64,000 nucleotides of DNA from Mastigias papua. Taxonomy: Eukaryota; Cnidaria; Scyphozoa; Rhizostomeae; Mastigiidae. The position numbers and the translations under genes were made by a program. The notes below the pieces were generated by a model. That model was not told the origin of the DNA, made no database searches, and worked only from the letters and a program-made list of their open reading frames with translations. Shown here piece after piece: positions 24,680 to 41,770 of the stretch (its first letter is position 1; the number at the start of each line of letters is the position of its first letter). Where the stretch lies: assembly GCA_964019165.1 (NCBI GenBank), contig OZ025282.1, positions 958,001 to 1,022,000 on the forward strand, read 5' to 3'.

Positions 24680-27300
24680 TCTTGATGACTATGTCTGCTG
24701 CACTACAATAAGAAGATAAAGCAGAAGAGTACAGTAACATTCAAGTAACAGTCAGGCTTCTGGAACTCTCTGATTATCATAAGGCTAGTTCCTATAAGGT
24801 CGTAAGAGTCGGGAACGTGAGGCACATGCCTTCTTCCATCTTCCATAGCGATCAAAGAAGGAGTGTTCCCACTGATCGGGAACAACACGAAACGACTACA
24901 CGGTGATTGGTTCATTACATCCATGTGATCGGCGACCTCTGTTTCTATTTATTACCCGTTTGACCAGAGTATTCACATAGTGTTTCGTATCCCAGTTCTG
25001 CTTCCCTTTTTAATCCATTAAACATAAATTTGACTACAGGTAAAAATTGATTCAGTAACTTCGGTTTATCACAATATTTTAATACTGAATGAAAAACTGA
25101 AGCAATAGACCGTGGATAAATCAACTGAAGATTTCCGCTAACAACAACTTGATGATCATGTTCAATGTTCACTGCTAATATTGTTCACCATCATCTTCAG
25201 TGGAATGTTTGGTTCATTCCCCAAGGCCGTAGCAGGTTCACTGCTAATATTGTTTACAATCATGTTTGAACAGTGGAATGTTTCGTTTATTCGCCCAAGG
25301 TTGTAGCATGTTCTAGAAAGCCTACATTTCTTCGTGTAGTGTCATCAACTTGACTTAGAATTAGCAATATCTTTCTTGTTATCCCGTAGTTAAAAACTTT
25401 GCTAAATGAAGATAAATTAATCCTCACAGAGAAAAACTCAGCTGAAATCTCAGACTAAACAAAATATTAAGTAAAGACTATGTACATTAATTAAACTATC
25501 AAAAAGTCTATAAACTGAGGGGCATTTCATCTTGAAGGCAATCGGTACACATTTTTACAAGAAACATAGGTACTTTCTCCCGTCAGCTTGGGTATTTCTT
25601 AATATTTTGCTAAATCCAACCTTAAATGTCTCTTAAATTCTTGAAACTGGCCATAGCAACAAGACAACTGCCAGACGAGAAATAGGAGCTTTAGTTAAAA
25701 ACTGTTAGGATCGGAAGTTGGTTGCACTTTGTTTCCAGTATCTTAAAATAATATTCTCGCAAAAACAGATTTCAAGTTTACTTTTGAAACTCAGCCTGTC
25801 TGTGTTTCTTAAATTTATCCTAATTTCCACCAGATTTAAACCTCATGTTTCATATATTCTTGTTTCTTGCAAAAAAGGTGTATGAGCACAATATACACCA
25901 GTTTCATGATTAAATGGTTCTATATCACGTTTTTGAATCGATCATCTAGCAAATATATAGCAATTAAAATGATATCTCTCGTATACACTAACTGATAAAA
26001 CATATTTTTTCTTGAGAAAATGAACATGTCCACTTTCAAAAGAGCAAATCAACAGTAAAAATTCTAACTCCTACACAACAGTAAAAATCTACATAAAGCG
26101 GGATGGGTTGGGGGGGGGGGATTTCCTAATTGAATTTAGCCAAATACGTGCGTGAGAATTATTTACGTGTGGCAAATGACGTCGTTGTCTCAGAATAGGT
26201 TAAATTACAGGTTATGGATTTAGAACAGAAAACGTATCATTTACGTGCTTTTGAAATCAAATATAAATTCTGGGATTTGACTGCAAACTGAAAAGATAAC
26301 CAAATGTCATTTGAATAACTACCAAACTAGTTTAACAAACAACACAGATTCTCCAGAAAAGTACATACATACCATATGAACTTTAAATATAATTATGGAT
26401 AAAAATATTGATATAGATTATCAACAAAGAGTTCATTACCTTACTAAAATTATTTGCAAGATTTCATACCGGTCAAAATTTACCTCACAGTTGGACTGGT
26501 TTTACTCTGAAGCTTACTTTGAAATCGCTTCTGATCTTCACGACTCAGGAATCCGGTCAGAGACTTTTGAAATAATGATGTTTTGGACTTCAACGGCTTG
26601 GTCACTTTTGATGATATAACAGAGCCACCTATATCACAAGGGATTTCAAATCACGTAATTATTTTGTTAATTCTTATACCTATACTACAGGCAACATGCT
26701 AAATGATAAATTATCCCATATACTCATAGCCTCTACCACCAAAACATACTTTCTTTGAGGAAAATAGAGACAGTCTTATATTTGCACCGGATTATTGATG
26801 ATCCAACATAAACGAGGTCTGGAGCAGTCCTACATATACGCTGCAATGAGTGGTATGGTACACGCACTGTACAAGTTATCCGAAGTAGCATCTGATAGGA
26901 CGGAGGTACAAGCTTGCGCTTGCACGGTTCAAAACCGCACAGTGGATTTGCAAACTCATTTCAAGTAAGATGCAGCATTTTTAATGTGGGTAAAAATGAC
27001 CCAGCCCAGCATAGTCTAAATGCAACTATATTCAGGGCTATTTTTCTCCAAATAAAAATAGACAAATTGTAGCAAAAAGAATATATTCAAAGAAGTGAAG
27101 AGGGAGTAGATCAAGAAACAGGAAAGGAAGATAAAAGGGATAGGGGAGGGAGAAAGAGACGGGAAGAGAAAGACAGAAGAGATCAATAGATAAAAAATGA
27201 GGGACTAGGTCATCAGTGGTACCAGAAGAGCCAATCCTTTGCTGCACATTCATCAAAATGTCTGTCTACAAAATTAAGCTGAATGTTCTATTGCAATTCC
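24680..27300. other. Intergenic; tandem duplication at 25168-25312
   Basis: Mostly featureless AT-rich sequence. At 25168-25236 and 25237-25312 a unit of about 70 bp starting TTCACTGCTAATATTGTT is duplicated in tandem with several substitutions and a short insertion. Any further 3' exons of the coilin-like gene would have to be in or below this area, but I could not identify one. Confidence 0.45.
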
Positions 27301-27375
27301 TGAAGCAGGGGAGGATGAGTAAGTGAGTGAGTTAGTGAGTGAGTGAGTGTAAGTTTGTGTGCATGTATATATGTT

Positions 27376-27621
<246 letters not shown>

Positions 27622-27990
27622 CCTTATTTCACTTCAAAAGCTTTAATACAATAGCTTCTAAATCTATTTGGAAAATATCTACAATTAGAAATATGTGTGT
27701 CCGCATGCAATGTTGATATCCATATATCCATATGTATACCGATATCCATATCACTGTCCATATGTTTAATACGTTGAGCTGTTGGCGCATGTTGAAGTAA
27801 TGACGTATGCTGAGGTGATGACGAAAGCATGGACAAGAGGTAAAGGAAACATTGTAAGGAATCAATTGCCTGTGACTCACTACGGTTTAATGACATCTAG
27901 GGACCCATTCTAGGCTAATGGAAAGTTTCTTGCTTCCCAAAAACCACAAAAATAATGAAAATAAAAACAACGAAGAAGGAGCAGCATATA

Positions 27991-30900
27991 CTACTGATAC
28001 ATACCATCTTCAACCAAAGCATTGAACTTCAAATCGACCACACTATCCTTAACCGTGTCGATGTCTTGGCATGATCTCAGCTTTCCCTGTCTATTAGGCT
28101 GAGTATCATAACTTCTAATGCCAGTTGTCCTACAATGGCTCTTAACCGGGTCTTCTAAAACATCGCTGACATTACCACAAGTGTCTAATTTTTCTATGCC
28201 ATTATCTTTTCCACAGCCATCACTGATGTTGTCAACCTCAGTTTCATTTACCATCCCAGCAGAACCGGCATTCAGCCCTCCCTCTTTGCTTTGGGTTACT
28301 TCATTTTCTTCACATAATTCGACATTTGTTGTTTGACTTTCATTATCTTCTGCTAAAGATGCACTCTTCCTATTTTCCAAAGCACAATGTCTACCCGTCC
28401 TATCTTCACCTTGCTCTATATCTTGGTTTCTGGTTGATTCCGTTTCTGTCGGCACATCTTCAGCTATCTGAGACAACCAATCTTGCACCTTCGCCACAGA
28501 CTTTTTAGCACTGCTCCGTGATTTTCTACGTGACTTCTTTTTCTTTTCCAGTGACTTGCCATTGCGATTTGTTTCAACATGAGATCCATCTTTAGCCTCA
28601 ACAAGTCTAGTTTCCTTTCCAGCATACTTCTCCACTGGCTTTTCAATGACTGGGATTTTTTCAACTAGCCTTTCATGTGACGTTGTTCCCATTTCGTCAT
28701 CCTGCTTTTGTAGCTCCCTCTGTCCCTTTCTTGTTTCATGTGACGTTGTTCCCATTTCGTCATCCTGCTTTTGTAGCTCCCTCTGTCCCTTTCTTGTTTC
28801 TTCCTCAGGCTTTTCTTCAGTTTTCGAGGTCCTTATTTCTACAAAAAACAACTTCTATAAATTGAGGCTACTTTCAAGAGCAACATAAGAATCAGATTTG
28901 CAATTGATAAAATCCAGATACCGCCCTAGAATGAAGAAGAAGAGAAAGATTCCCAAAGACAAAAAAAAAACCAGCAAACGCATCTGAGCGTTGTTATGGG
29001 CTATTTAGTCCCACTGCTTAAAACACTAAGGGGGATCTTGGCAAGTTGTTCCATGCAAAAGAACTAACAAACGACAAGATTCAAAGACAAATAATATTGT
29101 GAATAAAGAGTAACTGATAACTACTCAGGAAAACACTAACTAGTTCAAGTTTAATATATAAAAAATAACAAATGACCAATAAGAAATTTGAGAAAAATAT
29201 CGATTTCTAAAGCAAACCTTTTTGCGTTGATAACTTCTTACTCATTTCCTTCTTTTTATTATTCTTACGGACATCATGAGAAACACAATCGCTAAATGAC
29301 ATACTTGATGTATCAGACCCTGAGTTGACTGAAATTTCCTCTAAGTTCTTCACATTTTGTAAAGTACTCTTTTTAATTGTAGAAATCTCTTTCTGTTTCT
29401 TTGTCGTGTTTTCATTTACGCTTTTCGTAGAGAAATCACTTTCGCCTTTCTTAACATTTTTCAAGCTCTTCTTTCTGCTAACACTATTCAATTTCTTAGA
29501 ACTTTTCTTACTTCCTCCATTAGTATCTTGATCTTGAACTTGAATGTCTTTCACAGAGGTAGATATTTGAGACACTTCAGTTTTCGTACCAACTGCAGAT
29601 AAATTACCAAGGTTTTCGTTTACATCATTATCTCTAGGCAAGCTAATAACACCACTTTGAATTGTTAACTCGAGAGGACCTCCAAGCAAACTTTGGGAAT
29701 AATCTGACTCCTCAACAACTTCGCACACTACTTTGCGAATCTTTGTTTGAATCTGTTTGATTTCAGCATCTGTTTCATAATCAAATGATGGTTTACTGTG
29801 GGGATTTTCATCAACATTATCCATTATCCTATTCTTAGGGATATTTTCTATAGATTTACTTTTTTTACTAGAATTTGGGACAGCTGTAACCGTGTATTCT
29901 GCCTGTCCCTCATTCATATCTGCTTTCTCAGCCAAGCACTCATTTCCATTTTGTTTACTTTGAGCGTTTCTGTTCTTTTTCATAAATGCCTGCTGCTGTG
30001 GATTATCTTCATATGTCAAATCAGGATTTGATTGCGATAGTCCAAATAGTTCATTTAGTTCACTTCCATCCTTTCGACTTTTTGACCCACCTGATCCTCT
30101 ACCACCTTCAAACTTTATTGCCTTTGACACGTATGTCTCTCCTGAAGCAGCAGATGTGTTCTTTTTATCAGATACATTGTTCATCATCTTATCAATACCA
30201 TATGAAAGGCTACCACTACCAATGCCAGATTCCTTCAAATCACTGACTGTGATAGAAGAACTACTGCAAAAGGGATCATCCTGTGTCTCTTTTTCTTTGT
30301 CATTGATTCGTTCCTTGATTTTCTTATGTTTGTGTTTTTTACTTTTACACCCAGCTACATTCTTTTCTTCTTCAACATCAACAAAATCACCCAACAATTC
30401 TTTTTGGCCATCTTTTCCAGTGCCTAGAGTGGATCTGCAAATCAAAGGTGTGGTTATCACAACACTTTCATTCCATTTGCACTTGTTTGCAGTATTATCA
30501 AAATAAGATTCATTCTTTTTCTTTTGCTTCTTTTTCTTGTGAAGTTTAGAAGAAAGGGTACTATCTTGGCATCCAGTGGCTAGGTCTTCGAGGAAGACTT
30601 CCTCAATCAACTTCTTTGCTTTGTGCTCCTTTTTTTTATGCTTTTTCTTCTTTCCAGAACTATTCCTCCTTGGCTCTTTGGGATCATCAGGAACATGTAT
30701 TGCACTACAGTTGTTAATTTCAGTGATATTGGCAATGACACTGATCTCACTCTGATGAGCTTCTTTACCAATTTGTGTCAACATATGCTCTTCAGAATCT
30801 TCCTTGACACCATCACTTTTCCTAGGATCAGTTTTAATTTTAGTGGAGCTCATTTCATTTCTTGCAAGAACATTAGCATCAATGGTTTCATCAATTTTGA

Positions 30901-32875
30901 AGTCTGCTTTTGAGATTACAGTGCCATCAATAACATCAGCTTTAAGCTTCTTGAATGGAGATTCATCTTGAGCACCAACAGTTCTACCAAGGGTTGCATT
31001 AGCTTCAGAACTGTGTGAACAATCTGCAACAACCTCTCCTTTCCTTTTTCTAACTGAGCTTGCTTCACTATGCTCAAGGACTCTACCAACTACTTGCTGG
31101 CCAACTTGGGCATTTACAACACTCATTCTGACACTACCTAAATCTCTCATAAAATCTCTGGAAGTGTCCTTATTGATTGTTCCCATTGAATGTGGCAGAA
31201 CTGGATCCTCTTCGTTTCCACCCTGCTTTGAGTGGCCTATTGAATCATTCTGTAGAAATGGACTGCTTTTGTCCAGAATCACTGCATCACTTCTCTGACC
31301 TCCTTTAGAGCAATATACATCATTCTCAAGAGAAGGACTACAATCTGAGACTAGTGGGTCATAACACAGAATAACCTCTTCTTCATCCTTCAACATAGGG
31401 TCAACAGGGTACCACTCTGGAAGGAGCACTTTCCCGTTATCTTTCCTTATACTGTGAATTGGGCCATGACTGAAGTGAAAAAGAGCACCTTGCTTCAATA
31501 TCAAGTAGAAGAAACTGTCAAGTAGCACTCAAAGCAGCAAAAAGAATATGAAATACAATAAATGATTCAAGGTACAGATGGGGAGAAGAAATGGGGGGAC
31601 AAGACAATTGACATTGCTCTATCTGTCAGGCAAATTATAAGCAAATTGATTGAGATTTTTGAACCAGACTCAGGAATATCTCAGTAAGGGCTTAAACAGA
31701 TGGTTGACATTATGTCATGAAAAATATAAAATCATCAATGAGAAATCTTCTATAGAACTACATGTATAAATCAGTATATGGGTGAAAGCAGATATATTGA
31801 AGATAAAATATGTGGAGTACAATTGATATATAAAGCATGGCCAAAATATGACGCAGCTTACACTACCTGGTATGTGGGAAGAGCTTCCCAAGGGTTTCTT
31901 GAATTTCCCTTTTAAGATTGTTTACCAGTGATTGTCTGTCAACAAGAACCTGAAATGAAATATTTGGCATGATTAAATAAATATCAACATTTATTTAAGC
32001 CAATTGTTTCTACATAATGCAGCAGGGGAAAGGATTTAGGTCCAATGTGATGTCTCTATGTATCTGGCAGTACTGTAGACAGCTAAGCTGGGAGGAGGGG
32101 GGGAGGGGTGGGAAGGCATTGATGTAGGAGTCAGTTATGCAATGAGTACAAATGACAGTGTATAGTACACAACCTCATTGAATTATAGGGGCAGTGTCCC
32201 CTATCCACATCGCCCAAAGGCCAGCCCTTGCCGGCCAGTGGAACAGCACTTACTAGTACTTATAAAAAGGAATAAAGTATATCTAGGAATTTTCATCAAG
32301 AATTATGTTCACACTGACCAAATGGTATGGAAATTGTAAACTTCTACTGCGTCTGTTCTGCGTAACAGTTTGCATATATGATAAACCAATTTGTTGTTTG
32401 CTTTTTACTTTCCTTGACTTACTCCATATTCATGATCAAGTTACTTAGAAAGTTACAAGACAATTAGAATTTGCAACAAAAGCATTATTCCAGTTAAAGC
32501 CAGCATGTTCTGTGAAAGTATTTGCAAATAGCAGGCTGGCTCTCCTTGAAAAGTATTCTAACCAATTTGTTGTCCTAACCCCATTCCAAGACAGTCCCAC
32601 CCCTTTCTAATAGTACTTCCTCTACTATGTTGATTGCACTGTTAAAGTGCACTTAACAATACCGTAAGTCGCTTTTTCACGCAAATCTATGTGGTTGGTT
32701 TCTGCGTGGAAGAAATCAAATAGTATAGGAGCTGAGCTGAACCACGTGCGTTATGGCGGTATGCATAGGCCCACATATGAAGGTCAAAAATCATGTTCCA
32801 ACTTACCATAACATAATCTACTCCTGGGTATAGTATCTTCACTCTCAAAGGTTTTAGGTCCAAGGTATTTTCCAT
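27991..32875 (-). CDS. Coilin-like nuclear protein (tentative), four exons
   Basis: Exons (minus): 32807-32875, 31867-31949, 29218-31514 and 27991-28838, with matching phases, giving 1098 aa. The first ~90 residues have hydrophobic strands around LRVKILYPG, VLVDRQSLVNNL, FFYLILKQGALF and IRKDNGKVLL. This order resembles the ubiquitin-like self-association domain of coilin, the Cajal body scaffold. The rest is hydrophilic, rich in Lys, Ser and acidic residues, with nuclear-localisation-like KKKKHKKK and KKKKQKKK stretches. I did not find the RG box or the C-terminal Tudor-like domain. The last exon either ends at the TAG at 27991 or splices at a good donor (GTATGT, 28004) to unseen exons. The third exon uses a weak GTTTGC donor. 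The protein is far longer than typical coilin, so the family call is an inference; that it is a real gene is much surer. Confidence 0.6.
28671..28796 (-). repeat. Exact 63-bp in-frame tandem duplication in coding exon
   Basis: Positions 28671-28733 and 28734-28796 are identical. They encode two copies of a 21-residue unit (ETRKGQRELQKQ followed by DDEMGTTSH) in the last exon of the coilin-like gene. Perfect identity implies a recent event, or an assembly artefact. Confidence 0.9.
31970..32800. other. Intron 1 of the coilin-like gene
   Basis: Non-coding sequence between the first two exons, with a poly-G-rich patch near 32093. No embedded gene was seen. Confidence 0.45.
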
Positions 32876-33339
32876 TCTTTGTGAAGAAATTGTCGATCAG
32901 TGACAAAACTCACATTGTAAAGGCAATTCCCACTCTAATCCCGCAACATAACATTGGAAAACATTCTTCCATTAACCTCGATTTCAATATACAAGATGAC
33001 GTCATGCTATTAACTCACTTTCTGACCTCAGTGTCATGACATCAAATCATCTACTGTACTTACTGTACTGATTCATCAAGCCCCCCTCATACCCATAAGT
33101 TCCACCCCAAGAAGACATCTGATAAATAAGCCCCCTTGGAAACTATCTGGGTTTGGTATAATACAAGGTTTTACAATGAAAATATAATACAACGAAAATC
33201 GAAAAATTCAGCTGTTGGTTTTCAACTATTTATTAAGTGCTTGGAAGTTGGTATTTACAATAGCTTGTATATATAACTATATACATATATACAGCTAATT
33301 CAAACCAACTACTTACAAAATGAGAATTTATTTACAAAC

Positions 33340-33650
33340 AATCTTTCCATGTGCAAGTTTCACCATTCCACTTTATTTGTCTTTTGAACTCAATAATACA
33401 TTGTGAGCTTTTTATAGAATTTGGTAGGCTATTTCAGAGGACGCTTCCCCTAAAGGCCGACGAATCGGTTCCATAAGCTGTAGTTTTTACTTGTGGTAGC
33501 ATTAATAGAGAGCCAGATCTTGGGCTGTGCATTAGATCCTTTCGCTGGGACAAATTCCACATGAAGGATGGATTTTCGCACGAAAGGCATTTGTATATTT
33601 CTATCATCAGGTTGTGTAGATTTTTAACATGGGCTCTGGTGTCGCCTATC
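33340..33650 (-). mobile_element. LINE ORF2 C-terminal remnant
   Basis: On the minus strand this reads HVKNLHNLMIEIYKCLS, then NPSFMWNLSQRKD, TTAYGTDSSAFRGS and NSLPNSIKSS. These are the characteristic end of CR1/jockey-type LINE reverse transcriptases. The otherwise invariant Trp before NSLP is a TGA stop, so the copy is dead. Confidence 0.75.
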
Positions 33651-34225
33651 TTAGGTGATATGTACCATGTTCATATGAGTCATGTTGCCGCAAATCCAGT
33701 TGGTTGTTTGTTGGCTTGGTTATGTGTTTGTATCTGCTCCTTTGGGATCATACGTGCTTGATTTGGTGCTGCTTCAGGCTTATTGCTGTATGTCTCGCTG
33801 TCCTTCTTCTCTTTTTGTTCTCTTCCTTTCCCCATTGTGTTAACTTCACTATCTAATATAGCTTCTTCGCTACATTTGAGTCAAATCTTTGGGAGACAGC
33901 AATTTGAGAGCGCAAAAATGACATAAGAAATTGCCTTTAGTAGATTTCTGTGTCGGTAAATGTAGTAAGTCCCCCTTCTAATAAGCTCCCACCCACCAGT
34001 TCGGTTCAAATTCGCCCCGGGGCTTATCGTCAATTCTCTATTAAACCCCTAGGGGACTTTTGTTTTCAAGGACAGTAGAGGGGGCCTATTGGAGAGGAGC
34101 ATTAATTGAGAGGGGAGCTTAATAAATTTTTGAGATATGAAGAGTTTCTATCGTGATAAGATATGTATATTTCAGGAATCTTCATCTGTTATTATCATTT
34201 CTTTTTGCAGCAAAGATGTTTGAGC

Positions 34226-34740
34226 TTGATTTTGAATGCTTACATACATACATACATACATACAATTACATACATTCATGTTTAATTGTTCTGCAGGTTA
34301 AATGGTCGGCAGCTCTAAGGAGCTGATGTGGACCAGCAATTTAAATCTAATAAGAAACCTAATACATTTAGCATTAAAATATGATACATAACTAGTAAAA
34401 GCAAAAGTAGTCATCCTTTTTCTTCAAAATAGTACTGTTTCTTTTTGTAAATTTAAAATCGTTTAAGCTTGTTGTGACTTTTCAGTTTGTTCTTGAAAAC
34501 GTTTTATCCTTAGTCTGTTTAACTTCCTATGGGACGTCATTCAATAACACAGCCCCTCTATATCTAAAACTATTTCTGCTAACTTCCGTCCTGCATCTAT
34601 CCACTTTTGTTTACATCAATTGTCGCGAATTTTCGTCTCTCGGAGACAACTTTTCAACTTCTATAATATCTGACTGTCTGATTGTAAATAGTGTGCACCA
34701 AGACAGTTATGCGCGGTTAGCATATGTAGGTATCAGCATA
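34226..34740 (-). mobile_element. LINE 3' end with (ATGT)n tail
   Basis: Minus-strand reading gives NSFRYRGAVLLNDVP, a stop, EVKQTKD and then, after a frameshift, FKNKLKSHNKL: a decayed LINE ORF2 terminus. The 3' UTR contains a short hairpin (CTCCTTAGAGCTGCC region). The element ends in a TGTATGTATGTATG tail at 34226-34265, the usual 3' microsatellite of this LINE group. Confidence 0.7.
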
Positions 34741-34749
34741 CAGTAAGTT

Positions 34750-36700
34750 TGGCATTATTCACACTTTTAGGGGGCTTAAAGGAGAGGGAGCTTAATAAAT
34801 GTTACGTCTACAAAGGGGAGCTAATTGAAGAGGTGGGACTTAATTAAGAGGGGCATTAAAGAGAAATTATGGTATGTACTTACTATGTGCCTATGTTCTC
34901 ATGCCTAATACAATCATAAAGGAGAAATTCAATGACATCCAGTAGTTGGAAAGGACTAAATATTTAACTGCATATTGATTCACAAATACCATATTTCATT
35001 CAAAGAACTAACCCTACAATTACCATAATGAAATCTCATCAAAGCAACCTCTCTGCAAAAATGCATCACCCCCCCCCCCAGAACCTATAGATATAAACTC
35101 CTTATCAGCCTACTCAGACTGTAACCCAAGACTAGTGAGCATCATAATTTCAAGCTATTCAGTTATTCTTCTGCTGTTTGCAACCATTTCTCTTCCACTA
35201 GTTATTTATCTTTAAGGCCAATTTCTACTTCAGTGAATAAGTAAAGTCCTAAACAAAGAACTGTAACTGAATTAACTATGCCTGTCAAGTGTGTCAACTG
35301 AAACACAAGACTTATCTGACTGTTCTGACATTGTTTCTCTTCTTGGTGAATTCACTGGGAAGTTGAACTCCTTTGAACTGTCATACAACACCTATAACTA
35401 TAAAGAACAACAGACTTGCCAATTGCAAATGAATTCACTGAAGATTTCACTAAAGTGGAAACTGGGCTTTAGTGAGAATCTTAACTTTCATTATTTCCCC
35501 TAACACCTTTCTGAATGCTTGCTGTCCATCTTCCTGGAGGTATTACTTCAATATGTTTTATATATGTATATTTCACCTTCAGCCTATTTAAGTATGCCAC
35601 CTTGAATTATGATGTTACTGATGATGGGCCCCAGAATGGTTCCAAACCATCTACTGTGGTGGTCTGTAATAAGCAATGTTTCAAATGCTACCTCAATGAT
35701 GGTTAATTCAAATAAAATAGCTTTCCAACTAATCATTCTGGTTTTACAGGTCACAATAAAGCTTCAATCCACGCCAAAAATATCAAATCAATATGTACTT
35801 TATAATAGGCCTCAATTAAACTGGTCACAAAAATACCCTATAATATACATTGACTCATATTTGAATTCAATTCATGTTTCTTTGCAAAGTACATGACTTT
35901 ATCTCTGCATTCATAACATAAATCAATAAAAATGAAACTGTAACCTCATCAATCGATGGAATTCTCCAATAGATCTTGATAATCATGAAATTTCCCTTAA
36001 AGTCCATTAGGTAAGAAGTTGCTACCAGGAAGATGCCATGAATATCATTTTGATAAGCAAACAATTTATGCATTATTCAAAGCATATTGGAGGGCAAATG
36101 AATTTAGGAGATACTTGATCTGCAGACTAACTACACAACATTCAAAGCATAATACAATGGAGCCTCAGTGTTTGAATGACTCAGAAGTCAAACAAATTGG
36201 AAGTCAACCAAAAATTCAAGAAAAATATGTATTGGTGGTTGAACAAATCATCTGAGTTAAAAAAGATCCAGTTGATCAAATATGGAGTCACTTGCTCAAT
36301 CCACTCCATACAATCGTGCAACTGTAGTTAAAATGGTGAGCTCATTAGTGTATGTGCTTTTTTCAGCTATTTATAATCTTACACTATTTCAGCATTAATC
36401 AGCTTTCAGTTATGTCTTATTGGCAATGCTGTTTTAATTTTTAAACAAACTGGTTTCCAACCATTGCTCTGGAATGACTTGCATTTAAAACTGAGGTTCC
36501 ACTGTATATGCAAATATTCCATACATTACCTATTGAGTATACCAGGAAAAAATTATCAGTTAACTTATTCAAGTAATACAACAAACCATGGTCCAGGTAT
36601 TGGACAAAAGTTATACCTATTTCAAAAATTTTGGATCATTGATCTTGTCCATAGCAGAATTAAGATTATATGGCAACACTAATGGATATCAGGATGACTT
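34750..36700. other. Intergenic stretch, no supported gene
   Basis: No exon with both splice sites or good composition was found. Repeated GGGAGCTTAATAAAT-like motifs occur at about 34110 and 34787, with GGGGCATTAAAG-type variants around 34850, suggesting an old repeat flanking the LINE end. Confidence 0.4.
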
Positions 36701-36723
36701 GCATAGATGAGTGAAGAGAAGTT

Positions 36724-40411
<3,688 letters not shown>

Positions 40412-40419
40412 CTTACAAA

Positions 40420-41770
40420 AACAACAATTGAGTGAGTACTACTAAAGAGCATTGTCATATCAGTCATTTATATAAATTTATAAATATACATGCTACTGGT
40501 GGTGTCTAAGTGGTGCCAAACAGCAATAAACACCAATAAGCAGCTTCATACAACCTAAGCCATCACCCTGCAGCTATGAAAGTTGTATTAATTGGTCCCA
40601 AGTTCAATAAATTAGCAAACCAACTAACAACCAATAATATCTATGGCATAACTTGACTTCATAACATCCTTAATGGTCCACAGATCATTCAAACAGAATG
40701 CTGACTCTCTCTCTGGCTCCTATATTAAACTGATTGTTAGGAAACAGTTACCCTTAAGGAGCATTTCCAACCAATTTGGGGTTTGGATTTCATATGTGAA
40801 CTAATTGTTCCAAATCCACATGCAAATGTTTCTTGTGATGTGCTAACAGTCAGCTGTGGACTGGAACAATGAGTTTGCAAGTGAAATACAAACTATAGAA
40901 TTAAGTGGAATACAGCCCTTAAATTAGAAAACATGGGATTTTATAGTATACATAAAAATATTCTTGCTAAGTAGTGTTTCTTACTCTTATTTGAAGTACC
41001 ATTAGCAATGGATATTGCTATAGCTGGCAAAGCAAAAGCAATACTACCAATTTTATAACTAGAATTTATTGACTGAAACTTAATGCATAATCAGTTTTCA
41101 TTCCATCGCAAAATTAACAACAGTAGATGAAGCCAACAGGCCATAGTCATGCAGGGATTATCTATAGGAGACAGTGAAGACTTTAAAGAACACATATCCT
41201 AAAAAAGTGAAAAAATCAAAGTTCAATGAATTGTGAAAATATACATGTCCCAATACCAATTACTTTATGAAATTGATAGAGAGAGAGATTATCTATGGCA
41301 GATACCATATAGTAAATAGGTACAGAAGTTTAATAAGATCTGTTATTGATCCTGAATATAGGATACATCAGTACTTTATCCAGGGGAAAATTGTGAAACA
41401 AAATCAACACACCATGAGTAATACTATTTGTGATCATCAGTTCATTGGCTATTCAAAGGCATTTGAGTTTGGTATTTCACTAACACAAAATGACAGTTAA
41501 GTTATGGCTCAAAGCATCCATATGTTTAAAATGTTGGTGATCTCTCTCTCTCTCTCTCAAAAAAAATTGGTATAGCCGCATCCAAATTCAATAAATCCAG
41601 GTCATCAGTGTGGAATACCTTTTGAAATAGCCTCCAAGAAATCAATGCAGTTATTTATACTACGCTTTCCCATAAATGCTGTGTACCTTATTGTGCCTTT
41701 GAATATAACTTCAGAACTTGCCTTCCAAATTGTTATTTAACCAGAACCTTTTACTAACATATTGCCAAGA
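40420..41770. other. Region between membrane-protein exons and ABHD17
   Basis: Probably contains the missing 5' exons of the membrane protein gene. One minus-strand block at about 40860-40755 is open (including TSQETFACGFGTISS) and is followed by a GTAACT donor-like site, but it could equally be a repeat. A short CT run is at 41542-41559. Confidence 0.35.

Noticed and set aside
24703..25172. Two neighbouring minus-strand frames that look slightly protein-like
   Set aside because: They are in different frames, have no splice sites at their ends, and show no recognised domain. They do not supply the missing coilin Tudor-like exon.
26860..26950. Possible tRNA-like A and B boxes (GAGTGGTATGGTAC, GGTTCAAAACC)
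   Set aside because: The spacing is too long and no cloverleaf can be drawn.
41267..41500. Plus-strand frame of 77 codons opposite the membrane-protein intron
   Set aside because: No domain, no splice context and unremarkable codon composition; most likely chance in AT-rich DNA.
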